In this document: positions 55,301 through 62,572 of the stretch, piece after piece
Layout: each line of letters opens with the position of its first letter
Numbering within the stretch: position 1 is the stretch's first letter
Assembly: GCA_963716135.1 (NCBI GenBank)
Contig: OY970289.1
Location: forward strand, 4,030,001 to 4,094,000
DNA length: 64,000 bases
Reading direction: 5' to 3'
Source: CAVRAW01 sp963716135
Lineage (GTDB): Bacteria; Planctomycetota; Planctomycetia; Pirellulales; JADZDJ01
Made by a program: the position numbers and the translations under genes
Notes under the pieces: model-generated
The model's database searches: none
Told to the model about the DNA's origin: nothing
What the model saw: the letters and a program-made list of their open reading frames with translations, nothing else

Positions 55301-55542
55301 GGGTAGGCATCCGCGTACCGACCCAATTGCACCAAGGCCTCGCCGCGGTAGTACATGCCCTTGTTGCGTTTTGGGCTGTACGGATTCTCGCGCACGAACT
55401 GGCGGAACGCCTCGGCCGCCGGCGCCCAACGCTGCGCGGAGTATTGCTGGGCGGCGGCGTTGAACAGATCGTCCGCCTCGTCCGCAAGCGACGGCCGAGC
55501 GACGGCCGCGGCGATCAGCGCAAGCAAACGAAAAGACCACAC
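52329..55542 (-). CDS. Very long secreted TPR protein, partner of ExbB/ExbD (frameshifted)
   Basis: At least 1,070 residues when joined. The start is uncertain: GTG at 55542 gives MWSFRLLALIAAAVARPSLA as signal peptide; an ATG near 55559 with AGGAA upstream fits if another indel lies in the signal sequence. About 20 TPR units follow (e.g. AAEAFRQFVRENPYSPKRNKG, AIQMYQRLAREYPNSPEVDAA, ELYARMMEKYPQTEFTADAS), with a Pro/Glu-rich linker near residues 375-450. Frames change near 53225 and 52805. The end at 52329 lies 38 bases before exbB. It is probably the periplasmic scaffold for the ExbB-ExbD-cyclase-fold machine; this is inference from the operon. Confidence 0.8.
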
Positions 55543-55852
55543 GCAATTTGGCGGCGTACATCCTTGTACTTCCTGCCTATTGGCAATCGGGTAGCGGCGG
55601 GATTCAATGCGGCGCAGATTTGTAGGCGGGCATGGCCAACGGCCACGGGTGCCTGCGCCGGCTATCTTGCCATCCATGGCAAAAGCCGAAGGGTGGGTTC
55701 GGCTAACGGTTTTATCGGCCCCTGCGCACCAGTTTCAAAAGGTCGTACTGATAGCAAAACCGGCATCCCATCACTTTGACGTGCTAGCGTGGCCGCATAA
55801 TCGGAGCGAGAGTTTCAACTCGATCACCCAAGTGAGGGTTTGCCCGCCGCGC

Positions 55853-55886
55853 AACAAAAAACCTCCGGCGATTAACCGGAGGTTTT
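55853..55886 (-). terminator. Rho-independent terminator after the small lipoprotein gene
   Basis: On the leftward strand AAAACCTCCGG (55886-55876) pairs with CCGGAGGTTTT (55868-55858) around a seven-base loop, ending in a run of six T. It lies about 60 bases after the stop of the 55945-56520 gene. Confidence 0.8.
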
Positions 55887-55902
55887 GAAAGGCAACCGAT
55901 TG

Positions 55903-55923
55903 CCGGAGGCCAACAGCCTCCGG
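55903..55923. repeat. GCCGGAGG hairpin repeat, copy 1
   Basis: CCGGAGGC, loop CAACA, GCCTCCGG. One of four copies of a short palindrome with conserved CCGGAGG/CCTCCGG arms and CAAC loop. The 3' flank CCACGTG is shared with copy 2. Confidence 0.75.
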
Positions 55924-55944
55924 AAAATGACCACGTGTGTCGCG

Positions 55945-56520
55945 TTAGTATTCGTTCGACGGGCCGAAGCTCACGTCGCCCACCACGTGGAAGTGCTCGT
56001 GGTCGACGTACACCACTTCTTGGGCGTCTTCGTCAACCTTCGTAAACGGAACTGGCCAGCCCACCCGCGTGATTTCGGTGAAGTACACCGTGCACTTGTA
56101 GTGAGCATGGTGGACTTGGGCCGGACCAATCAGCGGATAGAAGCGCGGCGGATCGACGTAATCCGAGATTTTCACCTTCACAATGCGGCACTTATTCCGC
56201 TGGATTTCGTGCAACATCGGCAGGCCGCCCTGAATCGGACGGGCCTTTTCCAGCGCCCGCATCACTTCGTCGTCGCTGGGCGGATCGATCGCTTCCACCG
56301 GGCCGCCGGCGGTGATCGGTCCTAGAATCGGCACCCGCTCATAACGCTCGTGGATCCAGAAGCGGTCTTCTTGTTCCTTCTGGACGTACGGGCTCACCGG
56401 GATCGGGATCGACAAGAAGCCCAAGTTGGGCCCTTGCGTGGTGATCCAAAAGCAGCCGGTGTTGGTGAGCGTGACGCTCGCAGCCAACGCCAACAAACAC
56501 CAGAAGGAATTGCGTGACAT
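55945..56520 (-). CDS. Small lipoprotein, planctomycete-specific
   Basis: 191 residues from the ATG at 56520. Signal and lipobox: FWCLLALAASVTLTNTGCFW, so it is lipid-anchored in the cell envelope. The mature part has many aromatic and charged residues (RFWIHERYERVPILGPITAGGP; HHAHYKCTVYFTEITRVGWP) but no family that I know. The sequence ends in VGDVSFGPSNEY. A strong terminator follows it. Highly similar short lipoproteins are known from planctomycete genomes only as hypothetical proteins; that comment is inferred from the style. Confidence 0.65.
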   Translation of the reverse strand: MSRNSFWCLLALAASVTLTNTGCFWITTQGPNLGFLSIPIPVSPYVQKEQEDRFWIHERYERVPILGPITAGGPVEAIDPPSDDEVMRALEKARPIQGGLPMLHEIQRNKCRIVKVKISDYVDPPRFYPLIGPAQVHHAHYKCTVYFTEITRVGWPVPFTKVDEDAQEVVYVDHEHFHVVGDVSFGPSNEY

Positions 56521-56700
56521 GCCAAAGGCTCCTCGAACGAATCGGTGGCGCACGAAATCGCCAGAGTTGTTATCGAGTGAAGCTGGGCTGAACTTGCGGA
56601 TTTTTCCTGATATGCGGAAAAATCGGGCGACCCAGGTGAAGCCGCTAGCACTCAACTCTCGCCTCTCATCCCTTGCCTCTCGTCTCGCGGCCCTCAAAGC

Positions 56701-56735
56701 AAAAACCCCTGCCGATGCTTGCACATCGACAGGGG
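56701..56735 (-). terminator. Rho-independent terminator after the BON protein gene
   Basis: On the leftward strand CCCCTGTCGATG (56735-56724) pairs with CATCGGCAGGGG (56717-56706) with one mismatch, followed by TTTTTG. It is about 57 bases after the stop codon. Confidence 0.8.
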
Positions 56736-56791
56736 CCGGAGATGTTCGACGTGCTGTTTTTAGCCCGCCAAATGTTTTTCGTGATCCGCGA

Positions 56792-57703
56792 TTAGTGCGA
56801 ATCCTTGAAGTCCAAGAACCACCAGCCGTCGTCCCATTCCAACGTCACCTTCCGCCAGCCCAACGGCACTTGCGGATAGGGATAGAACGGGCCGATGTAC
56901 GGCCAGGCGGTCGGCGAATACTGCTTCGGATACGTGACCGCCGCGTAGTTCGGATACGAAGCGTAGCTCGGCCACGCATAACCCGGCATCTGCGGATGAT
57001 CGTAGCGATACGGCGCCGCGGCCCCCGGACCGGTCGGCACATACGCCGGCATCGGTTTGGGAGTGCCAATCATTTCACCCTGACCACCAGGACCACCGGG
57101 ACCCATCGCACCCATCGGGGCAGGCGGACCGCCGTGTTGCATCGCAACCGATTGATACGGCACATGCGAGCTGGCGCCCATCGGCAGCGGCATCGGCGGA
57201 CCCGATTGACCCGGCGCAACGATGTTGGGCTCGTCCAACTGAGCCGGCGGACCGGCGACCATCAGGTCGCTCTTGGCCTGGTCGGGAATGTCCATCATGC
57301 CGGCCTGCATGATCGGATTGCGGCGCGAAGTCAGTGCGTTCACCGGCGTCTTGACCGCGGCATCCCCGTTCCGAGAAACGTTCTCAGGCTGATGCAGTCC
57401 GCTGGACGATTTTCCGCCGGCTTTCGCCGTGGCGATGGTGAGGTTGTTCACCACGCGATCGATTCCGTCGGTCTGCTGGGCGATCGACAGGGCGGTCACC
57501 ATCTGTTCCTGGTTGGCCACCGTGCCATTGAGCCAGGCCGTGCCGTCTTCGACCTTCACGCCCACACTATAGCCCTTCATCTTGCCGCTAGTGCGGAGGT
57601 TGCTGGCGATTTGCTGCGCGGTTTCCTGGTTGTCGGCCCAAGCTCCGCCGGGCGCGCACATCACCAGGCCAAGCGCTGCGGCAATGCAAAACAAACGTCG
57701 CAT
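56792..57703 (-). CDS. Secreted BON-domain protein with Pro/Gly/Met-rich region
   Basis: 303 residues from the ATG at 57703, with AGGAGGGG seven bases upstream (the strongest ribosome-binding site of the region). Signal peptide (LFCIAAALGLVMCAPGGAWA) then a BON domain at residues about 35-95 (TAQQIASNLRTSGKMKGYSVGV; VNNLTIATAKAGG), a Pro/Gly/Met-rich middle and a C-terminal segment rich in Tyr, Pro and Trp ending WDDGWWFLDFKDSH. BON domains attach to membranes or envelopes, giving stability. The WPYIGPFYPYPQVPLGWRKVTLEWDDGWW-type ending is shared by planctomycete secreted proteins. Confidence 0.82.
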   Translation of the reverse strand: MRRLFCIAAALGLVMCAPGGAWADNQETAQQIASNLRTSGKMKGYSVGVKVEDGTAWLNGTVANQEQMVTALSIAQQTDGIDRVVNNLTIATAKAGGKSSSGLHQPENVSRNGDAAVKTPVNALTSRRNPIMQAGMMDIPDQAKSDLMVAGPPAQLDEPNIVAPGQSGPPMPLPMGASSHVPYQSVAMQHGGPPAPMGAMGPGGPGGQGEMIGTPKPMPAYVPTGPGAAAPYRYDHPQMPGYAWPSYASYPNYAAVTYPKQYSPTAWPYIGPFYPYPQVPLGWRKVTLEWDDGWWFLDFKDSH

Positions 57704-58001
57704 GATTCCCCTCCTGTGTAATCGCATGCTCGGCGATCGCGGCGCTCGTCGGGAGTTGGCTGATCTGCCGGAGCGGATCCGCCTCAGAATGCAGCCGGCC
57801 AGTCGCAAAAAACTGAGACTCGCTGGCCGCGCTATCCCCGCGCAACCTCGACGCCCGAGGTATCTCACTGACTATAGGTGTCGGTTGCGGATTATGCCGA
57901 AGGGGAGTTTTTTTTCGATTTTGCCGGAAGTGGCGATTCTGCCGAGCCAGCACCGATAGCAATCGATGCATGCAATGATGTCGCTAGAATCTCCCCAATA
58001 G

Positions 58002-58022
58002 CCGGAGGGCAACGCCCTCCGG
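58002..58022. repeat. GCCGGAGG hairpin repeat, copy 2
   Basis: CCGGAGGGC, loop AAC, GCCCTCCGG, perfect palindrome, 3' flank GAGCACTACCACGTG like copy 1. Just downstream of the 58048-58326 gene. Confidence 0.78.
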
Positions 58023-58047
58023 AGCACTACCACGTGTTGTGCGCGGC

Positions 58048-58326
58048 CTAAATCGTCACCGGCCGGCTGGCGTGATCAAAATCGCTGATCGCCAGCAGAA
58101 TCATCCCGCAAAAGCTGGTAGCAGACAGCATCCAGCAGGTGCTGCCCATGACCCACGCCATCGACGTCGAGATGCCGACAGCAACCAGGGCCAGGACAAA
58201 GAAGCCATGGCACAAAGTCTGGTGCCGGCTGCGGATGCTCAATCGAGCTAGCATTCCGCCGATCCAACCGACCATCTGCACCAGGGCAAACAGAAAAATC
58301 GCCGCCGTGGGACACAAATCCGCCAT
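58048..58326 (-). CDS. Small membrane protein of unknown function
   Basis: 92 residues from the ATG at 58326. Three hydrophobic helices (AAIFLFALVQMVGWIGGML, GFFVLALVAVGISTSMAWVMG and CWMLSATSFCGMILLAISDF). No family recognised. The hairpin repeat of copy 2 lies about 26 bases after its stop. Start choice rests on GGGGAG-like purines upstream. Could be an accessory of a neighbouring envelope protein. Confidence 0.5.
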   Translation of the reverse strand: MADLCPTAAIFLFALVQMVGWIGGMLARLSIRSRHQTLCHGFFVLALVAVGISTSMAWVMGSTCWMLSATSFCGMILLAISDFDHASRPVTI

Positions 58327-58574
58327 CGCGTCACGCTCCCCGGATCCTTCCGGTGTGTGAGTACACTGCGGTCCAGCATCCATGCCGGGCCTGGCGACGG
58401 CATAAAGCGATTCGCGTGCCAAGAAAGGCCGCGATCAGCGCACTCGGCGGTGCGCGCACTCATTTGCTCGATATGCCCCGAGAATTTCGCCGATTTTTTT
58501 TCGCGCAATAGCGCGCCAGCGGCCCAGCGCACGCCGCCGGCTTTGCAAATTCTACAACCGGCAAAGTCCAATAG

Positions 58575-58595
58575 CCGGAGGGCAACCCCTTCCGG
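58575..58595. repeat. GCCGGAGG hairpin repeat, copy 3 (imperfect)
   Basis: CCGGAGGG, CAACC, then CCTTCCGG with one mismatched position. Sits 20 bases after the stop of the TlpA-like gene. Shares the ATAGCCGGAGGGCAAC core with copy 2. Confidence 0.65.
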
Positions 58596-58614
58596 AGCCG
58601 CCAGGCAGGATGTT

Positions 58615-60564
58615 CTACCGATCCCGCCCACCGCCATCGCTGTGCGCCGTGCTAGCGGGCTTCAACCGCGACTTCAATTCCGTCTCGAGGTCCGTGATGT
58701 GAATGTTGCGGTTCACCACTTTCCCCTTGTCGTCGACCAGAATCATGGTGGGCAACGTGAGAATGCCCATCTCGTTGGCCAACCGGCTATCCAATCCGCC
58801 CGTCTCGTACAACTGCGGCCAGGGCAGCCGGTTCTTGGTCAAATAGTCGCTCAAATCGGCGAAGTTGTTGTCCAGGCTCACGCCGATCAGCGTGAAACCG
58901 TTCTTGCCGTACCGGGCATACATTTCTTTCAGCTGTGCCAGATCGACTTTGGACGGTTCGCACCACGTGGCCCAATAGTCGATCAGCACGTATTTGCCGC
59001 GATACTTCGAAATATCTTCGACCTGGCCCAGCGTGTTTTTCGCGCGCAACTGCATCGGCTGACCGACGCTGTCCAGCCGCGTGATGGCGCCGCGGGCCTT
59101 CACCGCCGCCGAGCTGCCGCCGAAATCCGAAACCAACTGGCCGTACCACTTCTTGGCCTTCTCTTCCTGGCCGGCGAACTCTTGTGCCAAGCCAAGCTGC
59201 AGCAGGGCTTCGGCCGTATCGTTAGCCTTGGGAAAATCCTTGACGAACTGTTCAAGATTTTCCAGCCATTCGGCTTGCACTTTCACAAAATCGATCTCGT
59301 GCTTTTGCAGCTTCGAGCCATAGTCGGCTTGCAAATAGCGATATTTCACCGTCGGCGCCAAAGCCGCGTCGGCGGGATTGGCAGCCAATTTCTCGGCCAA
59401 TGCCTTCAGCTTTTCCACGCCGGCCGGATAGGCGCCGGTCTGAGCGGCCGCACTGATGGCGTCGGCGAATTGCTTGATCCACTGCGGGCGATCTTTTTCC
59501 CCGATTTCGTCGGCGATTTGCAACATCAACTCCGCGCGGCGATCGTTCAGTTTTGCCTGCTCGGCTTCGTTGGTGGCACGGCCCACGGCTTCGTCGAGCT
59601 TCGATAGCTCGTCCATCATCTTCTGCACTTGCTCGTTCGGATTGCCTTCTGCGGCGGTGGCGGTCGAAGATTCCGGACGAGTGGTCGTGTTGAAGAAGAA
59701 GCCGTCGGAATCGGCGATTTTCTCGGCCGATTCAGGAATCGACGGGGCGTCGATCACTCGCCACGTGTCGCCCAATTTGACCAGCGTGCCAATCTGCACC
59801 TGGGCATCTTTGCCCTCGGTTTCGATCATCGCCAGCACGTTTTCATAGACCGTGATGTCCTTGCCGGCCGCATCGCCGGTGGGAACCAGGCCGGGCTTCG
59901 TGCCGCCGAAATGCACCCAATTCGTTTTGGGGCCAATGGCTTTTTGTTTGCGCACCACGTCGGCGAAACCGTCGGGCGCGGCCGTGATTTTGTCGTTGAG
60001 CTGCTTCGCTTTGGCGGCGCTCAGGCCTAGCGATTTGGCTTCGGCCGGCGTCAGCAGCACGCGGGCGAAGCGGGCGGGATCTTTGTCGCGGATTGCCAGC
60101 ACTACTTCGGCGGTCACTTCCTCCGGCGAAATCGCCTTCCAAGAATCGACCTTACCGTCCTCCGCCTTATCAAGTCCCCACCGCGTGCCGGCCGTGTTTA
60201 GCCAGCGCGACTGATCGGCCTTGCCGTTGTAGTTCGAATCGATGTCGCGGTACACTTCGATGCCATCCTTGAAATAGCTCCAGCGATCGACCACGTTGTC
60301 GCCGTTGGTGTCGACGAATTCACGCAGAATTTGCCCGTGCGGATTGCGCACGACCCAACCCGTTTGGCCGTCCACTTTCTCCGCCTTGATGGTGCATTTC
60401 ACGGCATCGGCAGAGCTGGGAATCTCGTAATCGACGTCTTTTTGGATGGGGGCGAGCTTCAGCGCCTGTTCGACGCTGGGCGCGGCGGCCTTGGCAAATG
60501 CCGGTAGAAAGCAGACGGAGGTGGCGACGGCCAATATTTGCAGTCGGCGAAGCGTGTGGGTCAT
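58615..60564 (-). CDS. TlpA-like thioredoxin-domain protein with long N-terminal extension
   Basis: 649 residues from the ATG at 60564. Signal peptide (LQILAVATSVCFLPAFAKAAA) then about 450 residues of alpha-helical and EF-hand-like text (FVDTNGDNVVDRWSYFKDG; IDSNYNGKADQSRWLN; WGLDKAEDGKVDSW), and a C-terminal TlpA/ResA redoxin domain (LRAKNTLGQVEDISKYRGKYVLI). The active-site motif reads WCEPS instead of WCxxC (WATWCEPSKVDLAQLKEMY), so it lacks the second cysteine and could act as a mixed-disulfide or structural protein. The conserved cis-Pro loop (GILTLPTMILVDD) is present. Exported and probably periplasmic; a partner is unknown. Confidence 0.85.
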   Translation of the reverse strand: MTHTLRRLQILAVATSVCFLPAFAKAAAPSVEQALKLAPIQKDVDYEIPSSADAVKCTIKAEKVDGQTGWVVRNPHGQILREFVDTNGDNVVDRWSYFKDGIEVYRDIDSNYNGKADQSRWLNTAGTRWGLDKAEDGKVDSWKAISPEEVTAEVVLAIRDKDPARFARVLLTPAEAKSLGLSAAKAKQLNDKITAAPDGFADVVRKQKAIGPKTNWVHFGGTKPGLVPTGDAAGKDITVYENVLAMIETEGKDAQVQIGTLVKLGDTWRVIDAPSIPESAEKIADSDGFFFNTTTRPESSTATAAEGNPNEQVQKMMDELSKLDEAVGRATNEAEQAKLNDRRAELMLQIADEIGEKDRPQWIKQFADAISAAAQTGAYPAGVEKLKALAEKLAANPADAALAPTVKYRYLQADYGSKLQKHEIDFVKVQAEWLENLEQFVKDFPKANDTAEALLQLGLAQEFAGQEEKAKKWYGQLVSDFGGSSAAVKARGAITRLDSVGQPMQLRAKNTLGQVEDISKYRGKYVLIDYWATWCEPSKVDLAQLKEMYARYGKNGFTLIGVSLDNNFADLSDYLTKNRLPWPQLYETGGLDSRLANEMGILTLPTMILVDDKGKVVNRNIHITDLETELKSRLKPASTAHSDGGGRDR

Positions 60565-60624
60565 CGGTACGATCCTCGTATAGCGATTAGCAGTTAGTTT
60601 GTAGGGGACTTTCACACCAACTAG

Positions 60625-60645
60625 CCGGAGGTCAACGACCTCCGG
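60625..60645. repeat. GCCGGAGG hairpin repeat, copy 4
   Basis: CCGGAGGTC, loop AAC, GACCTCCGG, perfect palindrome in the 5' region of the TlpA-like gene. TAGCCGGAGG flank as in copies 2 and 3. Compensating arm changes (G/C versus T/A) between copies show the stem, not the sequence, is kept. Confidence 0.78.
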
Positions 60646-60982
60646 AGATCAACCGCGTAGCGATCCACCGCCAAATGGTGGTAATCGCCCGCGCAGGCAA
60701 GTGCGCAATCACAAACCCTGCTATCTTTTTCGGCCAACCGGGGTATGCCGCATCAGCCTGGAAAAACGACTTTTCCGCCTGCGGAGACTGTTAGGGCAGG
60801 TCGATCCGAGGTGGCGTTGTTAGAATCGGTGAGCAGTGGCCGAAAATCAGGCGTCGCGGCGTGCCTTTGACAGCCATCAAGCAGTCAATAAAATACGCTA
60901 TCTTGATTGAGAGGCCTGTGTCCGCGGACTTACTAGCGAACCACGTCGCTTCCGCGAAAGTCGATACCTGGCAGGCTCATCG
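60646..60982. other. Leader region before the tRNA genes
   Basis: About 340 bases without ORFs, containing the promoter at 60867-60894 and no other feature I can identify. Confidence 0.5.
60867..60894 (+). promoter_or_regulatory. Sigma70-like promoter upstream of tRNA-Ile
   Basis: TTGACA (60867-60872), 16-base spacer, TAAAAT (60889-60894). The consensus match is strong, and it lies 89 bases before tRNA-Ile. Confidence 0.6.
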
Positions 60983-61056
60983 GCGCGCATAGCTCAGTTG
61001 GTTAGAGCGCCACCCTGATAAGGTGGAGGTCCTTAGTTCGAATCTAAGTGCGCGCA
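60983..61056 (+). tRNA. tRNA-Ile(GAT)
   Basis: Acceptor GCGCGCA pairs with TGCGCGC, discriminator A. D-arm GCTCAGTTGGTTAGAGC, anticodon stem CCACC/GGTGG around CTGATAA (anticodon GAT), T-arm CTTAGTTCGAATCTAAG. Complete and intact. It is followed 44 bases later by the tRNA-Ala half gene. Confidence 0.95.
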
Positions 61057-61099
61057 CTATTTCGCAGAACCCTAATTCCTGAACTCTGAACCCTTCACC

Positions 61100-61137
61100 G
61101 GGGACGTAGCTCAATTGGGAGAGCGCCGGCTTTGCAA
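61100..61137 (+). pseudogene. 5' half of tRNA-Ala(TGC), broken after the anticodon loop
   Basis: GGGGACG-TA-GCTC-AATTGGGA-GAGC-G-CCGGC-TTTGCAA is exactly positions 1 to 38 of tRNA-Ala(TGC) in normal order. The next bases (GGCAAAAACG) do not complete the anticodon stem, which needs GCCGG, and no T-arm or acceptor 3' half follows in the next kilobase. The gene is therefore truncated at a sequence position (anticodon-loop end) at which tyrosine-type integrases recombine. It pairs with tRNA-Ile in the usual Ile-Ala order. Confidence 0.8.
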
Positions 61138-61259
61138 GGCAAAAACGCCAGTCGGCATTAGACCGAGGAAACATCGAGAAAAGCCTACGTTTCTCGGCAC
61201 TTTCTGTGCTTTCGGCCACTCTCACCAATAGGTGTATAACCGTTCACAAAATGGTGTTT

Positions 61260-61280
61260 GCGGGTGTCATTGACACCCGC
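61260..61280. repeat. Perfect hairpin GCGGGTGTC-ATT-GACACCCGC
   Basis: Nine-base arms with a three-base loop, followed by TAAAAAAA on the plus strand. It sits 120 bases inside the broken tRNA-Ala. It could be a terminator or an integrase arm site. Confidence 0.6.
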
Positions 61281-62095
61281 TAAAAAAACTTCGGGCGTAT
61301 GGGAGATCGTGAACACCCGTCCGCCGCTGAAACTTTGCGCCATTGCCCCCAGGATGCACGCCAGCGGCCTCGGTCGATGTTTGACACTTCCAGCCGCAGC
61401 GGCCGATAGAGTGCCGCTAACGCGATTTCGTAGAGCAGCACCCATTCCGCCGGATACGACCGACCGAGCTCAGCACACGGCCGGAGACGCAGAACGGCCA
61501 TGGCCACGCTGCTCCCAGTACCTGCAGACCTCGGCTGCTAGCACACCCGATCCCTTGGTTCAGTGGCTCAGATGCCCGGGTGACCTCGAGCCGGCCGGAA
61601 CTTGTTTCCAGAACCGGTACTTCCAACCCGCAGGGCATAGCGGCATGGGCACCACCACCGTGATGGCTTTATCGTCGGCCTTGAGCACGTGTAGCGCCCG
61701 CCGGAGGCAAATCGAAACCCACCGCGAGGGAGTTGGCCGCAGTAGTGTGGGTTTTGAGTGTGGCCAAACCAGACGCCGAGTCGATCGTGCAGGATCGGCG
61801 TAGATGCGGCAGGGCAGCTCATGGCCGATTCAAAGGAGGGACAAACCGACCGCTTCGGGGCGAATCCCCCCTTGTGTGGATATTTGATGTCAAATAAATC
61901 TCTCGCCCTGCCGCGCCGGCTAACTCTGTGGCTGCCGTCACGTCGATGTGCAGCACCGGTCGCGGATCATTTGAATCGGCTCTCGGCTTCGGCAACTACC
62001 AAAGTACTATCCGATCCGCGAGCCGACCCAATGCATTCTGGACAGCGATCGCCAGCGCCGCCACCTCGGGAAGTACTCATCGCACGAAGTGCCGC

Positions 62096-62269
62096 TCAAG
62101 AAACGCCGCTCAGCGTCTGCCTCGGGTCCTGGTCCGTTCGACTCGAGCAATCAGCGTGGAGGCGCTGAATACCGAGAGCGTCGCAAATGCGAAACAGGGT
62201 GTCGAGCGTTGGCGACTTCTTGTCGTGTTCCATGCGGCTAATGTAGGTACGATCCCGCGGCGCGTACAT
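62096..62269 (-). CDS. XRE-family helix-turn-helix regulator fragment
   Basis: 57 residues from the ATG at 62269, stop at 62096. The segment RTYISRMEHDKKSPTLDTLF followed by RICDALGI is the second half of an HTH_3 (XRE/Cro) domain, recognition-helix included. The first helices (which should read like LSQ-x-A-L-A) are only hinted at upstream (QQTSIKQRA) and stop at a TGA, so the gene is truncated or frameshifted. XRE regulators commonly control restriction-modification and mobile-element genes, consistent with the methyltransferase that starts 280 bases away on the other strand. Confidence 0.5.
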   Translation of the reverse strand: MYAPRDRTYISRMEHDKKSPTLDTLFRICDALGIQRLHADCSSRTDQDPRQTLSGVS

Positions 62270-62572
62270 TGCGCGCTGTTTGATGGAGGTTTGCTGTCAT
62301 GTCTGGAAATACTGGTGAATGTTGCACGGTTTCGGGTATCTATTGCTCCACTGGCACTTCTGACCATTCGGTTGAACGATCCATTCCGAAAAGTCACGAG
62401 TTTCTGCCTTCTTCCAGCCTACCGCCGGCAGCGTTAAACTTGATCCCGCTGCAGTAAACTTCGGCAGGCGAGCCTCAAGAGTAGTAGGTACTCCTAACGG
62501 CTGCTGAAGTACGTCCCGCGCTGCATTGCGCGGGCGGCGAGAATTAAACGAGTGACAGCGCGCAAAGCAAAT

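Larger units (their letters stand above)
61138..62551. other. Gene-poor segment of a probable island
   Basis: About 1.4 kb after the broken tRNA-Ala. All ORFs present look like non-coding frames. Visible features: stem CGAGAAA/TTTCTCG (61175-61196), the perfect hairpin at 61260-61280, and the HTH remnant at 62096-62269. The bases before the methyltransferase (62514-62533) form CCCGCGC/GCGCGGG. It may hold decayed mobile-element genes. Confidence 0.5.

Noticed and set aside
55801..60700. A CRISPR array formed by the repeated GCCGGAGG hairpins
   Set aside because: Copies are 600-2,300 bases apart, unevenly spaced and lie between genes; no cas gene.
61138..61600. A group I intron inside the tRNA-Ala anticodon loop
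   Set aside because: Such introns are known in bacterial tRNAs at this position, but the conserved core elements (P, Q, R, S) and the tRNA 3' half are not visible.
61258..62168. Possible plus-strand genes after the broken tRNA-Ala
   Set aside because: The products are Arg/Pro/Ser-rich with no recognisable motif and no ribosome-binding site; kept as gene-poor island DNA.
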